From Ga0077536 sp035325705 (GTDB lineage Bacteria; Pseudomonadota; Gammaproteobacteria; Ga0077536): a stretch of DNA of 64,000 bases. Shown piece by piece: positions 8,065 through 16,746 of this stretch; position 1 is the first letter of the stretch; every line of letters starts with the position of its first letter. A program made the position numbers and the translations under genes. The stretch covers positions 1-64,000 of the forward strand of contig DAOKZI010000008.1 of NCBI GenBank assembly GCA_035325705.1, given 5' to 3'. The notes beneath the pieces were generated by a model. It was not told where the DNA came from, searched no databases, and worked only from the letters and a program-made list of their open reading frames with translations.

Positions 8065-8844
8065 TCAGTGCTTCGTCATTTCGAGAGTTTCGCCGTCCTC
8101 GGGCACGAGGACGCGATCGGTCATGTCGTGCTCGCGCAGGAACCGGCGCAGCTCGGCGCGCGTCAGCGTCGCGTGATTCACCGCCTCCATGTGGCTCGCG
8201 ACGATCCTGGCCTGCGGCGCGAGGCGATACACCTCGCGCACGTCTTCTTTGCTCATGATGATCGAACCCAGACCGACGACCTGCGCATCACAGCAGTTGA
8301 GCACGATGACCTCAGGTTCGAAACTCCGCAGATTGGCGGCCACGTAGGCATTGAAGATCGTGTCGCCCGCGAGGTAGAGGGACGGTTCGTCCGGGTGTGT
8401 CAGCAGCACGCCGCACACCTCACCGATCAGATCGTAGAGTGCCTGCACGCACTCGTCCGAGCCGTGCTGGCCGGGCGTCTTGACGATCTTGACGCCGTCG
8501 TACACCGGGTTGCCGGTCAGCACTCGCACATCCGTGAAACCGGCCGCGCGCACCGTTTCGCGGTCGCTGCCGTGCTGGACGAAGAACGGGATGTCCTTGC
8601 GCAGCGCTCGCGCGGCGTGATCGTCCCAGTGATCCGGATGCACGTGGGTCAGGATGACGGCATCGACATCGACCAGCGCGCTGATGGGCACCGGCAGATC
8701 GACCGTCGGGTTGCGCAGATGACTGTTCGGCGTGCCTTCGAAGCCCGGGAAGTCGTCTTTGGGACCGAACCACGGATCGGTGAGGAAGCGCCTGCCGCCG
8801 TATTCGACGATCAGGGTCGCATTTCGGATCTGGCACAGTTTCAT
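8065..8844 (-). CDS. metallo-beta-lactamase-fold hydrolase (UlaG-like)
   Basis: 259 residues. The metal-binding HxHxDH motif is present as THVHPDHWDDHA around residue 76, further metal positions are in KTPGQHGS and LAGDTIF, and a late SHMEAVNH supplies the last His. The short N-terminus (MKLCQIRNATLIVEYGGRRF) and overall length fit the UlaG/YddR-like branch of the MBL superfamily, whose members hydrolyse esters, lactones or phosphoesters. First gene of a pair with the downstream NTF2-like protein. ATG 8844 is chosen because the in-frame upstream extension is low-complexity and lacks a ribosome site. Confidence 0.85.
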   Translation of the reverse strand: MKLCQIRNATLIVEYGGRRFLTDPWFGPKDDFPGFEGTPNSHLRNPTVDLPVPISALVDVDAVILTHVHPDHWDDHAARALRKDIPFFVQHGSDRETVRAAGFTDVRVLTGNPVYDGVKIVKTPGQHGSDECVQALYDLIGEVCGVLLTHPDEPSLYLAGDTIFNAYVAANLRSFEPEVIVLNCCDAQVVGLGSIIMSKEDVREVYRLAPQARIVASHMEAVNHATLTRAELRRFLREHDMTDRVLVPEDGETLEMTKH

Positions 8845-9150
8845 CGCGAGCCGTCCCGGCTGGATACGCGCCGCGCATCCTAGTCGGGACGCTGCGCCCG
8901 CCACAGTCCGGGCCGGGACAATCCTCGCCAGCTTCGGGCCAGTCTGTATGCGCAGCGGCAGCGAGACGCTCGCCGCCTTCGCCATCGAGCCGGCGATCCG
9001 CCCGCTCCGGACAAGCTCCCCCGAATGCTGCCTCGGCTCGACTCCAACGAGGGATGCCTCGCGACCGCGCTTCGCGCCTAAGGTGAACCTCCCGGTCGCG
9101 AACCGCGGACGCAAGCGCCGCGCGGCGCGGTCTCACGAGGACAGACACTC
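8845..9150. other. intergenic gap between divergent genes
   Basis: 306 bases between the minus-strand MBL gene and the plus-strand SDR gene. Frames read through it on both strands but lack ribosome sites and known motifs. Both promoters should lie here; I see no convincing hexamer pair. A GAGGACAG just before 9151 is the SDR ribosome site. Confidence 0.5.
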
Positions 9151-9912
9151 ATGAAGCGTAGCCTTGCAGATCAGGTCGTGCTCGTCACCGGCGCCGCCGC
9201 GGGTATCGGCCGGGCCATTGCGCTCGCCGCGGGGCGCGACGGCGCGCGGCTGCTGCTCGGGGATGTCGACGCCGCCGGTCTCGCGGCGACCGGAGCCCTG
9301 CTCGAAGCCGAGGGATCGCCGTACCTGGCGCGTCCCTGCGACGTCCGGCGGCAGGCCGATCTCGATGCGCTGGTCGCGGCGGGTGCGGATCGCTTCGGCG
9401 CGCTCGAAGTCGTCTTCGCCAACGCGGGGATCCTCGGCAAGCCGGTCCAGGTGTGGGCGCAGGACGAAGACGCGTTCACACGCCACGTCGATGTGAATCT
9501 GATCGGCGCCTGGCGCACGTTCAAGGCGACGCTACCCGGCATGATCGAACGCCGAGCCGGTGCACTGGTGGTCACGTCCTCCGTCGCCGGGCTGGTCGGC
9601 GCGCCCGGGCTTGCCGCCTATGTCGCGAGCAAACACGCGCTGATGGGTCTGGTGAAGTCCACCGCGCTCGAAGTCGCGCCCTTCGGCATTCGCGTCAATG
9701 CGCTGTGCCCGCACATGGTCGACACGCCGATGCTGGACCGCCTGTTCGGCGAGGATCTCGTCTTGCGCGACACGCTGCGGGCCATGAACCCGATGCGCCG
9801 GGACGCGCGCTGCGAAGAAGTCGCCGAAGCGGCGCTGTTTCTCGGCTCCGGCCGTTCCGGCTATGTGACGGGCACGCATCTGGCGATCGACGGTGGGCAC
9901 ATCGCGCAGTAG
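9151..9912 (+). CDS. short-chain dehydrogenase/reductase (SDR)
   Basis: 253 residues, classical SDR length. The cofactor motif TGAAAGIGRA sits at residues 14-23, LLLGDVD (Asp after strand 2, favouring NAD+) near residue 38, NAG near 91, and the catalytic Ser-Tyr-Lys set as TSSVAGL and YVASK. The C-terminal SGYVTGTHLAIDGG is the usual family ending. It oxidises or reduces a hydroxyl or keto group; the substrate is not readable. The gene is monocistronic and divergent from the MBL/NTF2 pair. Confidence 0.92.
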   Translation: MKRSLADQVVLVTGAAAGIGRAIALAAGRDGARLLLGDVDAAGLAATGALLEAEGSPYLARPCDVRRQADLDALVAAGADRFGALEVVFANAGILGKPVQVWAQDEDAFTRHVDVNLIGAWRTFKATLPGMIERRAGALVVTSSVAGLVGAPGLAAYVASKHALMGLVKSTALEVAPFGIRVNALCPHMVDTPMLDRLFGEDLVLRDTLRAMNPMRRDARCEEVAEAALFLGSGRSGYVTGTHLAIDGGHIAQ

Positions 9913-10116
9913 CGCCGGGATCAACTTTCTTCGCGCTGTAGCCTCCATCGATTGACTACCTTTCCCATCGCGCTCCCGCAATGGGATCGCAGCGGGCGCC
10001 CCTCGTAAATCCGCTCGCGTCACGCGCGTCCCGGCTTCTTCGTTCGTGAGCGCCTCGGCCCCTTCGATCGCGCTCGGCGCGCTGGCCGCCACCAAATTCG
10101 AATCCGCACACTCCGC

Positions 10117-10144
10117 TAAAGTCGATGACGGCCCTTGTCGCTAA
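10117..10144 (+). promoter_or_regulatory. candidate sigma-28 (FliA) promoter of the chemotaxis operon
   Basis: TAAAGTCG (10117-10124), 12-base spacer, GTCGCTAA (10137-10144), compared with the sigma-28 consensus TAAAGTTT-N11/12-GCCGATAA. Twelve of 16 consensus positions agree. It lies about 210 bases before the first MCP start. The same architecture and spacing recur at 22924. The rest of the 451-base gap 9913-10363 contains no supportable gene. Confidence 0.5.
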
Positions 10145-10363
10145 CCTCCGTGCCGCCAATCGCACGCGGCCCGCTGAACGGTGAGGCGACCGCTTCGTCC
10201 CTCACGCCAGGATTCCTCTTCCGCAATCCCGAGTGCGGCAAGACGCTCGCAGCGCCTTGCTCCTCCGTCGACAGCCAGATCGTCCTCGCTACGCGTCGCC
10301 GCGCGACTTCCTCGCCGGTGCGCGCATCGAGGGTCCGTTCAATCTCTGGTCGAGGAATCGGGC

Positions 10364-11521
10364 TTGTACGACTTCAAACCGTTGCGCTCTCCCGTCGCGC
10401 TCTGCGCCCTGTACGCGGGTGCCGCCTCTTTCGCCGTCGCGGGCGCCGGCGCTTTCTCACCGCTGTCGACGCTGCTCGCCGTGCCGCTCGGCGGTCTCGG
10501 CCTGGCGCTCGCCGCGCGCATCTCGCGCAGCGCGCGGGACAGAGCGCTTCGGCACGAGCGTGAGCTCGAAGCGGCGCGCGCGGAGGCCGAGCGCCCTCTC
10601 GCCGCGCACGTGGACGGCTACGCCGCGCTGACCGGCAGTGCGATCCCGGTGTGGACGCGCCAGATCGAGAGCGCGCGCCTGCAGACGGAGCAAGCCATCA
10701 CCGCGCTGACGGAAGCCTTCGCCGAGATCGTCGCGCGGCTGGATGCCTCCGCCGCGGGGGGTGGCCAGTCCTCGACCGAACACGTCGCCGCCCTCATTCG
10801 CGACAGCGAGGCGCGGCTCACGGCGGTCACGAATTCTCTCGAAGCGGCGCTGGGCGAAAAATCCCAGATGCTCGAACGCATCCGGCATCTCGTCGGCTTC
10901 ACGACCGAGCTCAGCGTGATGGCCGCCGAGGTCGCGAGTATCGCGGATCAGACCAATCTGCTCGCTTTGAATGCGGCGATCGAGGCGGCGCGCGCCGGCG
11001 ACGCCGGCCGCGGCTTCGCGGTCGTCGCCGACGAAGTGCGCAAGCTGTCGACGATGTCCGGTGAAACGGGCAAGCGCATCAGCAACAAGGTCACGATCAT
11101 CTCCGATGCGATCCGGACCACCGCGGACACGGTGGAACATTCGGCCGAGCGCGACGCGCGCTTCGTCGGCACTTCGCACGCCCACATCCAGGGCGTGATC
11201 GCGGATTTCGACGCGGTGACGCGCGAGCTGGGCGAGACGGCCGAGGCGCTGCGCGCGGAGCAGGCGGAGATCGGCGTTCGAATCGCGTCCGCGCTCGTCA
11301 ACCTCCAATTCCAGGATCGCGTCGGGCAGGTACTGGAGCACGTGGCGTCGAACATGAAAGCGCTCGGGGGTGCATCCGGACTGCCCGATGCCGGCCAGAT
11401 CACCCAGGCGATAGAGCGCCTGGCCCAGACCTACTCGACGCAGGAAGAACGCGAGAACCACCAAGGTGCGCGCGGCGTGGTTGCCGTCGCCGGCGGCGAT
11501 GACGCCATCACCTTCTTCTGA
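10364..11521 (+). CDS. methyl-accepting chemotaxis protein lacking a periplasmic sensor domain
   Basis: 385 residues from TTG 10364, chosen because GAGG lies 8 bases upstream and no ATG or GTG gives a better start; longer frames run back through low-complexity sequence. Two closely spaced membrane helices occupy residues ~9-50, leaving almost no periplasmic loop. The signalling hairpin tip is clear: VASIADQTNLLALNAAIEAA then RGFAVVADEVRKLS. The C-terminal part has LVNLQFQDRVGQVLEHV and ends DDAITFF rather than the NWETF pentapeptide. It probably reports membrane or cytoplasmic state to CheA via CheW. First gene of the che operon. Confidence 0.85.
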   Translation: MYDFKPLRSPVALCALYAGAASFAVAGAGAFSPLSTLLAVPLGGLGLALAARISRSARDRALRHERELEAARAEAERPLAAHVDGYAALTGSAIPVWTRQIESARLQTEQAITALTEAFAEIVARLDASAAGGGQSSTEHVAALIRDSEARLTAVTNSLEAALGEKSQMLERIRHLVGFTTELSVMAAEVASIADQTNLLALNAAIEAARAGDAGRGFAVVADEVRKLSTMSGETGKRISNKVTIISDAIRTTADTVEHSAERDARFVGTSHAHIQGVIADFDAVTRELGETAEALRAEQAEIGVRIASALVNLQFQDRVGQVLEHVASNMKALGGASGLPDAGQITQAIERLAQTYSTQEERENHQGARGVVAVAGGDDAITFF

Positions 11522-11542
11522 TCACTCCTGGGAGACGTGTAC

Positions 11543-11911
11543 ATGAACAAAACCATCATGGTGGTCGACGACTCCGCCTCGCTGCGTCAGGTCGTGCGCA
11601 TCGCACTGACGCAGGCGGGCTACGAGGTCGTCGAGGGCAGTGACGGACGCGACGCGCTAGGCAAGCTCACGGGGCAGAAGATTCATCTGATCATCAGCGA
11701 CGTCAACATGCCGAACATGGACGGCATCAGCTTCGTCAAGGAGGTGAAGAAGCATCCGCAGTACCGCTTCACGCCGATCATCATGCTGACGACCGAGTCC
11801 CAGGAATCGAAGAAACAAGAGGGACAAGCGGCCGGCGCGAAGGCCTGGGTCGTCAAGCCGTTCAAGCCCGAGCAGATGCTGCAGGCCGTGTCCAAGCTTT
11901 GCCTGCCCTGA
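11543..11911 (+). CDS. cheY: chemotaxis response regulator CheY
   Basis: 122 residues, a single receiver domain. Acidic pair D9-D10, phospho-acceptor Asp53 in IISDVNMPNMDG, the switch Thr in MLTTESQ and the conserved Lys in VVKPFKP are all present. Phosphorylated by CheA, it signals to the flagellar motor switch. ATG 11543 follows GGGAG at 8 bases; a GTG two codons earlier is inferior. It begins 21 bases after the upstream MCP and is followed 23 bases later by the STAS gene. Confidence 0.95.
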   Translation: MNKTIMVVDDSASLRQVVRIALTQAGYEVVEGSDGRDALGKLTGQKIHLIISDVNMPNMDGISFVKEVKKHPQYRFTPIIMLTTESQESKKQEGQAAGAKAWVVKPFKPEQMLQAVSKLCLP

Positions 11912-11934
11912 CCACGAGGAAGAGGAGCACACCC

Positions 11935-12285
11935 GTGAAAATAAGCGTGAAGCAGGCGGATACGGTGGCCCAGGTGGCGATCGCCGGCGAGATGACGATC
12001 TATTCGGCCGCTGAGCTGAAAGAGGCGCTGCTCGCGGCCGTCCGCTGTGGGGAGGTCGTGGAGATCGATCTGGCGGAGGTGAGCGAGCTCGATACGGCCG
12101 GATTGCAGCAGCTCCTCCTGGCCAGACGCGAGGCGACCCGGGAGGGAAAGTCGTTCTCGCTGCGGGAAGCCAGCCGCGCGGTCGGGGCGCTGCTGGACAT
12201 GTATCGCATGCGCGGGGACACGCTGGAGCCGGTCGACTTCGGAAACGAAGCGGCCCCGATCTCGAACGGAAGGAGCGCGACATGA
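11935..12285 (+). CDS. STAS-domain protein of the chemotaxis operon
   Basis: 116 residues from GTG 11935, with GAGGAG 7 bases upstream. The STAS fold is recognisable from VAQVAIAGEMTIYSAAEL and from VEIDLAEVSELDTAGLQQL, where the Ser/Thr of the anti-anti-sigma phosphorylation site is represented by the DTAG loop. STAS proteins next to cheA genes occur in many proteobacteria; their role there is poorly defined and may involve protein-protein regulation. The stop overlaps the cheA start as ATGA, implying translational coupling. Confidence 0.85.
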   Translation: MKISVKQADTVAQVAIAGEMTIYSAAELKEALLAAVRCGEVVEIDLAEVSELDTAGLQQLLLARREATREGKSFSLREASRAVGALLDMYRMRGDTLEPVDFGNEAAPISNGRSAT

Positions 12286-14483
12286 ATCTGGATGCGGCCG
12301 TGCAGACTTTCCTGGCGGAAAGTCGCGAATTGCTGGAGAGAATGGAGCAGGCCTTGCTCGAGCTGGAGACCAGGCCCGCGGACTCCGATCTCGTCAACGA
12401 GATCTTCCGCGCCGCGCATACGATCAAGGGATCCGCAGGGCTCTTCGGCTTCGATCCCATCGTCGAGTTCATGCACGAAGTGGAAACCCTGCTCGACCGC
12501 CTCCGGGATCGTCACCTCGAAGTGACGCCGGCGTGCATAGCCCTGCTGCTGAAGTGCGCGGATCATGCCGGCGCCATCCTGGACCCGGTCGTCGCCGGCG
12601 CGCAGATCGAGGCGACGACGCAAACGCAGGGGGCCGATTTGCTGGCGGCCATCGCCCGCTTGGACCAAGGCCGGCTCGCATCGGCGTCTGCTTCGTCCAC
12701 GGCGCATCCTGCGCCGACGGCGATCGAGCCGCCCGCGGGCTTGCGGGAGCACTGGCACATTTCCCTGCGCTACGGCTTGGACGTCTTGCGCAACGGCATG
12801 GATCCGTACGCGCAGCTCCAGTACCTGGCGAGCCTCGGCGAGATCGTTCACCTCGTCACCCTCACGGACACGATGCCGGCCGCCGCGGACATGGATCCCG
12901 AGGCCTGCTATCTCGGCTTCGAGCTCGCCTTCCGGAGTGCCGCCGACAAGCAGGAGATCGAGGCGGCCTTTGATTTCGTACGCGAGGACGCGCAGATTCG
13001 AATCCTTCCGCCGGCGAGCCGGGTAGCCGAATACATCGCGCTGATAAACGAGCTCCCGGAAGATCCGATGCGCCTCGGGGAAATACTGGTGCGCTGTGGC
13101 GCCGTGACGCGGAGCGAACTGGCGCTCGGCCTCGAGCAGCAGATCGCGGAGCAGGCGCAGAGCGAGGAGGCGATTTCCAGACCGATAGGCGAAGTCCTCA
13201 CCCGGGCCGGCGCCGTCCACGCCTCGGTCGTCGCCGCCGCGCTGGACAAGCAGCAGGCCAGAGAGCACCGGCAGGACGAGGGACGTCTGATCCGCGTCAA
13301 CGCCGAGAAGCTCGATCAGCTCATCGACTTGGTCGGCGAGCTCGTCATCGCGGGCTCCGCGACGCAGACCGTCGCGCGTCGCGGCGGCGACCTGGATCTG
13401 CTCGAATCGACGAGAGTGCTCCTGCAGCTAGTCGAGGATCTGCGTAACAGCGTGCTGACCCTGCGCATGGTGCAGATCGGATCGACGTTCCAGCGCTTCA
13501 CGAGGGTCGTGCGCGACGTCAGCCGCGAGCTCGGCAAAGACATCGATCTCGAGATCAATGGAGCGGACACGGAGCTCGACAAGTCCATGGTCGAGCGCAT
13601 CGGCGATCCCTTGATGCATCTGGTCCGCAACGCGATGGATCACGGCATCGAGCCCGCCGAAGTGCGCGCCGCCTGCGGCAAGCCGGCGCGCGCCACGCTC
13701 GGCCTGAACGCCTTTCACGATTCCGGCAGCATCGTCATCGAGGTCGCGGACGACGGCGGCGGCTTGAAGCGCGACAAGATCCTGCGTAAGGCCATCGAGC
13801 GCGGGATCGTCGCCGAGGGACAGGCGCTGTCCGACAAGGAAATAGACCATCTCGTCTTCGCGCCCGGGTTCTCGACGGCCGATCGCGTCAGCAATCTCTC
13901 CGGCCGCGGCGTCGGCATGGACGTGGTCAAGCGCAGCATCGAAGCGCTGCGCGGCACCGTGGAGATCGAAAGCAGGCCCGGCCTCGGCACCACGGTGCGC
14001 ATCCGGCTGCCCTTGACCCTCGCGATCATCGACGGGTTTCTGGTCGGCGTCGGCAAGGCGCGCTACGTGATCCCGCTCGACACGATGGTCGAATGCCTGG
14101 AGTGCCCGCCGCCGATGCGCCGCGCGGCGCACAGCCGAGGCTATGTCGATCTGCGCGGCGAAGTGCTCCCCGTGCTCGAAATCCGCGATCTTTTCGCGAT
14201 CGAAGGCGACAGGGGGCGGCGCGCCAACATCGTCGTCGTGCGCTTCGGAACGATGAAGGCCGGCATGATCGTCGATGAGCTCATCGGCGAGTCGCAGACC
14301 GTCATCAAGCCGCTGGGAACGATGTTCGGATCGCTCACCGGGATCAGCGGCTCGACGATCCTCGGCAGCGGCGAGGTCGCACTGATCCTCGACGTCCCGG
14401 GGCTCATACAGGTCGCTGCCAGCCCCGACAGAGAACGGACGATCGGCGAGCCCGCGCCGCAGGCCGCACAGGCCGCAAGCTGA
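12282..14483 (+). CDS. cheA: chemotaxis histidine kinase CheA
   Basis: 733 residues. Domain order: HPt P1 with phospho-accepting His46 in AAHTIKGSAGLFG; a linker and P2-like region (~155-255) with LRYGLDVLRNGMDPYAQLQYL; a second linker; the P3 dimerisation helices near residue 345-400; the HATPase P4 with the N box LVRNAMDHGIE, G boxes DDGGGL and GRGVGMDVV; and a CheW-like P5 from ~585. It autophosphorylates under receptor control and passes phosphate to CheY and CheB. It starts within the STAS stop codon. A CheZ gene is not present in this cluster. Confidence 0.96.
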   Translation: MNLDAAVQTFLAESRELLERMEQALLELETRPADSDLVNEIFRAAHTIKGSAGLFGFDPIVEFMHEVETLLDRLRDRHLEVTPACIALLLKCADHAGAILDPVVAGAQIEATTQTQGADLLAAIARLDQGRLASASASSTAHPAPTAIEPPAGLREHWHISLRYGLDVLRNGMDPYAQLQYLASLGEIVHLVTLTDTMPAAADMDPEACYLGFELAFRSAADKQEIEAAFDFVREDAQIRILPPASRVAEYIALINELPEDPMRLGEILVRCGAVTRSELALGLEQQIAEQAQSEEAISRPIGEVLTRAGAVHASVVAAALDKQQAREHRQDEGRLIRVNAEKLDQLIDLVGELVIAGSATQTVARRGGDLDLLESTRVLLQLVEDLRNSVLTLRMVQIGSTFQRFTRVVRDVSRELGKDIDLEINGADTELDKSMVERIGDPLMHLVRNAMDHGIEPAEVRAACGKPARATLGLNAFHDSGSIVIEVADDGGGLKRDKILRKAIERGIVAEGQALSDKEIDHLVFAPGFSTADRVSNLSGRGVGMDVVKRSIEALRGTVEIESRPGLGTTVRIRLPLTLAIIDGFLVGVGKARYVIPLDTMVECLECPPPMRRAAHSRGYVDLRGEVLPVLEIRDLFAIEGDRGRRANIVVVRFGTMKAGMIVDELIGESQTVIKPLGTMFGSLTGISGSTILGSGEVALILDVPGLIQVAASPDRERTIGEPAPQAAQAAS

Positions 14484-14587
14484 GCGAACTCGTCGATGAA
14501 GCGCGGCTCCGCGGCGAGTCGAGCAGGGCGCGCTATGCGCGCAGGGTGAATGACAACGTGGTATTTCCGGTAGAAAGGAGCAGAGAA

Positions 14588-16207
14588 ATGTTCAATAACG
14601 TCAAAATCGGCGTACGTCTCGCCGCCGGCTTCGGGGCCATCGTGGTCCTGATGTCGGCCATCTTCTTCGTTGGCGTCACGCGCCTCGCGGCGGTCAACGG
14701 GATGCTGGATCGCGTCGTCTCGACGACGTGGCCGAAGACGGTCCTCGCCAACGAAATTATCGACAACGTCAACATCATCGCGATTTCCATGCGCGATCTG
14801 ATGCTGGCCAGTGACGAAACGGAGGCCGCCAAGCAGATCGAAAGGATCGAGACGGCGCGCGACAACATCGGCGATCGGATCGAAAAGCTCGACAAGGTCG
14901 CGGAGCTGCCGCAGGAAAAGGAAATGCTGGCGGCAGTGCGGGCGAACCGCGAGAAGTACATCGCCGGCCAGAATCAGCTACTCGATCTGCGCAAGAGCGG
15001 CGACAGGGCGGGCATGCTGGCCTTTGTGCACAAGGAGCTGTTCCCGACGATGCGCGGGTATCTGGAGAGCTTGAACAGCCTCATCGCGTATGAGGGAACG
15101 CTCATGGGCGAAGACGGCAAAGCGGCCGCGGCCGCCTATGCCACGGCTCGTACGGTGATGATCGGGCTCGGCGTCGGCGCGCTGCTGCTGGCCTTCGGCA
15201 TCGCGCTGTGGATAACGCGCAGCATCACGAAGCCGCTGGGCGTCGCGGTGGAAGTCGCCGATCGACTCGCCAACGGCGATCTCAGCGTGCGCATCGACAC
15301 CGACCGAAAGGACGAGACGGGGCGGCTGCTGCAGAGCATGCGCAATATGGTCGACAAGCTCTCCGGCATCATCGGCGAGGTGCGCAATGCGGCGGATTCG
15401 CTCTCGTCGGCGTCCGAGCAGGTGAGCGATACCGCGCAATCGCTGTCGCAGAGCAGCTCCGAGCAGGCGGCGGCGGTCGAAGAGTCCTCCGCGTCCATCG
15501 AGCAGATGTCGGCATCCGTGAGTCAGAACAGCGAGAACGCCAAAGTGACCGATTCGATGGCGATGAACGCCGCCAAGGAAACGAGCGAAGGCGGAGAAGC
15601 GGTGCGCAAGACCGTGTCGGCGATGCGCGAGATCGCGGAGCGGATTTCGATCATCGACGACATCGCCTATCAGACCAATCTGCTCGCCCTGAACGCCGCG
15701 ATCGAGGCGGCGCGCGCCGGTGCGCACGGCCGCGGTTTCGCCGTCGTGGCCACCGAAGTGCGCAAGCTGGCGGAGCGCTCGCAGGTGGCCGCTCAGGAAA
15801 TCGGGGGCGTCGCCAACGACTCGGTGAAGGTCGCCGAGCAGGCGGGGGAGCTGCTCGAGCGGATCGTCCCGGCGATCCAGAAAACCTCCGATCTGGTCCA
15901 GGAAATCGCGGCGGCGTCCGGCGAGCAGGCCAGCGGCGTCACGCAGATCAATGCGGCGATGACGCAGCTCAGCCAGACCACGCAGCAGGGCGCTTCCGCT
16001 GCCGAAGAGCTGGCGGCGACTGCCGAAGAGATGTCGGGGCAGGCTCAGCAGCTCCAGCAGCTCATGAGCTTCTTCCGCGTCGCCGGAATGCCGCCGGTGA
16101 TGAACGCCGTCGCCGCACGCAGGCCCGCGGGCAGCGCGCCGGCGATACAGGGCAACCTCGCCGTGAGCGAGGAAGCGGCGGCCGAGAGCGAGTACGTCCG
16201 TTTCTAG
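14588..16207 (+). CDS. methyl-accepting chemotaxis protein (4HB-type sensor)
   Basis: 539 residues. TM1 lies at ~10-30, a helical periplasmic domain of the four-helix-bundle type follows to ~185, TM2 at ~190-212 (MIGLGVGALLLAFGIALWI), then a HAMP domain and a cytoplasmic signalling helix with SIIDDIAYQTNLLALNAAI and GRGFAVVATEVRKLAERS. The methylation helices are Glu/Gln/Ala-rich. It should detect an external ligand, possibly amino or organic acids as in other 4HB receptors, but specificity is unknown. AAGGAG is well placed before ATG 14588. It lies between cheA and cheW. Confidence 0.93.
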   Translation: MFNNVKIGVRLAAGFGAIVVLMSAIFFVGVTRLAAVNGMLDRVVSTTWPKTVLANEIIDNVNIIAISMRDLMLASDETEAAKQIERIETARDNIGDRIEKLDKVAELPQEKEMLAAVRANREKYIAGQNQLLDLRKSGDRAGMLAFVHKELFPTMRGYLESLNSLIAYEGTLMGEDGKAAAAAYATARTVMIGLGVGALLLAFGIALWITRSITKPLGVAVEVADRLANGDLSVRIDTDRKDETGRLLQSMRNMVDKLSGIIGEVRNAADSLSSASEQVSDTAQSLSQSSSEQAAAVEESSASIEQMSASVSQNSENAKVTDSMAMNAAKETSEGGEAVRKTVSAMREIAERISIIDDIAYQTNLLALNAAIEAARAGAHGRGFAVVATEVRKLAERSQVAAQEIGGVANDSVKVAEQAGELLERIVPAIQKTSDLVQEIAAASGEQASGVTQINAAMTQLSQTTQQGASAAEELAATAEEMSGQAQQLQQLMSFFRVAGMPPVMNAVAARRPAGSAPAIQGNLAVSEEAAAESEYVRF

Positions 16208-16217
16208 GAGGAAGGCG

Positions 16218-16736
16218 ATGAGCACTGTGACGAAACCACTGGCGCTGCACGCCGACGACGCGGCGCACGAGGATCAACATCAGTATCTTACTTTCCGTCT
16301 CGGCGACGAGACCTTTGCGATCGGCATACTCGCGGTAAAGGAGATCCTGGAATACGGGCTGGTCACCGCCGTGCCGATGATGCCGTCCTTTGTCCGGGGC
16401 GTGATCAATCTCAGAGGCCGCGTCGTGCCGGTCGTCGATCTGTCGCTGCGCTTCGGCGGCACGCGCTCCGAATCCACGCGCCGCACTTGCATCATCATTC
16501 TGGAGGTGGGTCCGGAGGCGGAACGGCAGGACGTGGGGGTCGTCGTCGACGCGGTCAGCCAGGTGCTCGAGATCTCGCCCGCAGACGTCGAGCCCGCGCC
16601 TGCCTTCGGCGCCAAGCTGCGGGCCGACTTCATTGCGGGCATGGGCAAGATCGAAGGCGATTTCGTCATCATCCTGAACGTCGAGCGCATCCTTTCGACG
16701 GAGGAGTTGGCCGCCACCGTGAGCCTCGCCAGGTGA
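16218..16736 (+). CDS. cheW: chemotaxis coupling protein CheW
   Basis: 172 residues of CheW SH3-like fold: YLTFRLGDETFAIGILAVKEIL, then MPSFVRGVINLRGRVVPVVDL (the receptor-binding core), then VGVVVDAVSQVLEI and a C-terminal FIAGMGKIEG. It bridges MCPs to the CheA P5 domain. A near-ideal AGGAGG lies before ATG 16218. It follows the MCP after 10 bases. Confidence 0.95.
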   Translation: MSTVTKPLALHADDAAHEDQHQYLTFRLGDETFAIGILAVKEILEYGLVTAVPMMPSFVRGVINLRGRVVPVVDLSLRFGGTRSESTRRTCIIILEVGPEAERQDVGVVVDAVSQVLEISPADVEPAPAFGAKLRADFIAGMGKIEGDFVIILNVERILSTEELAATVSLAR

Positions 16737-16746
16737 GGGGCGCGCC

